DNA of 6,193 nt, taken from positions 1 to 6,193 of the forward strand of contig JAIOIM010000572.1 in NCBI GenBank assembly GCA_019912505.1, read 5' to 3'. This document shows positions 4,877-6,193 of this stretch, piece by piece. The position numbers and the translations under genes are program-made. The notes below the pieces were generated by a model. That model worked only from the letters and a program-made list of their open reading frames with translations, searched no databases and was not told the DNA's origin. Numbering within the stretch: position 1 is the stretch's first letter; each line of letters begins with the position of its first letter. Source of the DNA: Ignavibacteriaceae bacterium (lineage in GTDB: Bacteria; Bacteroidota; Ignavibacteria; Ignavibacteriales; Ignavibacteriaceae).

Positions 4877-6193
4877 TAATCTTTATCTTTTTGTGAATCA
4901 TTTTTTTGTTTATACCGCCAGAAAATATAAAGCGGTAAACCAAGTAATATTAACGCCAAACCCATTGCCGAGTTTTGTGTATCTGCAACGAGCGAATTTA
5001 TCAAAAATACAAATGAAAAAATTACAAATATTGCGGGGGTCCAGGGATAACCCCACATTTTGTAGGGACGCGGTTTATCCGGCATTTTTTTTCGCAAAAT
5101 AAATACACCGTACGCGCCCATCATGTAAAACAACCATGACGCAAAGATAACATAATCGGAAATAGTATCGAAAGAACCCGTTAAAACAAGTACGCAAGAC
5201 CAAAGCCCGAGTGCAACAAGTGAAAAATGGGGTGTGCCGTAACGCGGATGAATTTTTCCGAATGATTTAAAAAATGAATTCTGCCGAGCCATAGCAAATT
5301 GAATTCGTGAAGTGGTGAGAAGATTTCCGTTGCATGCGCCAAAAGTTGAAATGATAACGCCGATAGCAATTATCTCCGCACCCATCTTGCCGAATATTGC
5401 TTCGGCGGCTGTGGCTGCAACAAGTGGCGAGTTTTTCATAACTTCAACCGGAAGGATGTAGATGTAGGCTATATTTGTTAAAACGTAAACTGCAACCACT
5501 ATCAAAGTGCCGTATAACAAAGCGCGCGGTACGTTGCGGGTTGGATTTTTTATTTCGCCGGCAACGTAGGTTACGTTGTTCCATCCATCGTAAGCCCAAA
5601 ATGCACCGGCAAGTGCAAGCCCTATAATTGCAAAAAGATTACCCGAAACCTGCGGCGCCAATTGAAATCCGTTAGAAAGATTTTGATAATTACCATCGCC
5701 GAATGTTAAAAGCAAAATTGAAAGGAGAACAATTGAAGCAATTTTTATTATAGTAATTATCGTTTGTACAATGCCGCCGAAAATTACACCAACGTAATTT
5801 ATTCCCGTTAAAAAAAGAATACATAAAATTGCAACGGCTTTTGTCCCGAACTCGGCAAATGGAAAAATATTTCCGATTATCGGAATCCAAATTGAAAAGT
5901 GGACGATGGAATCGGGGAGTGAAGGATACTTAAAAAAGTAACCTACATATTCGGCAAACACATAAGCTATTGCCGCCTGACTGCCGCTGTGTATAACTGC
6001 AAAGCCCGACCAGCCGTAAAAATATGCGAAAGTTTTTCCATACATTTCTTTGAAATAAATATACTGTCCGCCGGTTTCGTCAATCATACCGGCAACCTCA
6101 GCGTTTGCAAGTGCACCCACAAACGTAATTAACCCGGCTGCAATCCATATTATTAGCAGTAGTTCGGGTGAAAGAAGCTGCCCCGCCATTGTT
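4876..6193 (-). CDS. APC-superfamily amino acid permease, 5' end outside the window
   Basis: This is an inner-membrane amino acid transporter of the APC superfamily, most like bacterial LAT/SteT-type exchangers and permeases. About 438 residues are visible. Numbered from the first Met in the window (6189), several hydrophobic helices are clear, for example 9-30, 54-85, 117-139, 142-163, 184-200, 224-247, 270-290, 322-339, 344-364 and 384-424. Family signatures are GGQYIYFKEMYGKTFAYFYGW (split as 40-53 and 54-60), AFWAYDGWNNVTYVAGEIKN (196-215) and GNLLTTSRIQFAMARQ (288-303). The Met at 6189 is probably internal. The first transmembrane helix and its glycine-rich G-S-G-I-F motif are missing, and the frame is still open at the window edge, so the true start lies beyond 6193. 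The charged tail ends at a TAA overlapping the polA ATG by one base. The transported amino acid cannot be deduced. Confidence 0.92.
   Translation of the reverse strand, partial: TMAGQLLSPELLLIIWIAAGLITFVGALANAEVAGMIDETGGQYIYFKEMYGKTFAYFYGWSGFAVIHSGSQAAIAYVFAEYVGYFFKYPSLPDSIVHFSIWIPIIGNIFPFAEFGTKAVAILCILFLTGINYVGVIFGGIVQTIITIIKIASIVLLSILLLTFGDGNYQNLSNGFQLAPQVSGNLFAIIGLALAGAFWAYDGWNNVTYVAGEIKNPTRNVPRALLYGTLIVVAVYVLTNIAYIYILPVEVMKNSPLVAATAAEAIFGKMGAEIIAIGVIISTFGACNGNLLTTSRIQFAMARQNSFFKSFGKIHPRYGTPHFSLVALGLWSCVLVLTGSFDTISDYVIFASWLFYMMGAYGVFILRKKMPDKPRPYKMWGYPWTPAIFVIFSFVFLINSLVADTQNSAMGLALILLGLPLYIFWRYKQKNDSQKDKD

Noticed and set aside
5690..5890. 66-residue minus-strand frame inside the permease gene
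   Set aside because: It is out of frame with the permease and covers conserved transmembrane codons, with biased composition (Asn, Cys, Phe) typical of a shadow frame.

Overview
The window shows AT-rich bacterial DNA with tightly packed genes, A-rich and weak ribosome binding sites, and a proofreading-competent DNA polymerase I. Together with the styles of the IS200-type transposase and the HEPN/MNT pair, this is most reminiscent of the Bacteroidota/Chlorobi/Ignavibacteriota group. That placement rests on protein style only and is low confidence.

Left third (1-1100, plus strand) is accessory DNA. An IS200-type insertion sequence (about 130-688) has one gene, tnpA, and related hairpins at both ends. 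It sits inside what appears to be a HEPN-domain gene. The C-terminal piece of that gene is readable just right of the element (about 688-807). Faint, frameshifted pieces that could be its N-terminal part lie left of the element (about 1-128). The intact partner gene follows at 780-1100 and encodes a minimal nucleotidyltransferase (MNT) with a perfect GSX10DXD motif. This looks like a HEPN/MNT toxin-antitoxin-type module whose HEPN half has been destroyed while the MNT half survives as an orphan. The transposase itself has Asn in place of the second His of its HUH motif, so this copy may be unable to transpose by itself.

Right two thirds (1093-6193, minus strand) is a compact chromosomal operon read right to left. 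It runs from an APC-family amino acid permease (5' end cut by the window edge), through DNA polymerase I (polA), to a family 9 glycosyltransferase of the heptosyltransferase type. The permease stop and polA start share one base. The polA stop and the preferred glycosyltransferase start overlap by 11 bases, so translational coupling is likely. The functions are not obviously linked: amino acid uptake or exchange, DNA repair and Okazaki-fragment maturation, and cell-envelope polysaccharide synthesis.

The operon converges on the MNT gene with an 8-base overlap of the two 3' ends, which leaves no intergenic terminator. There is no gene-free stretch longer than about 204 bases. I found no tRNA, rRNA, CRISPR array or riboswitch. 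The unusual biology is confined to the interrupted HEPN/MNT module and the IS200 copy inside it; I see no convincing new system beyond that.
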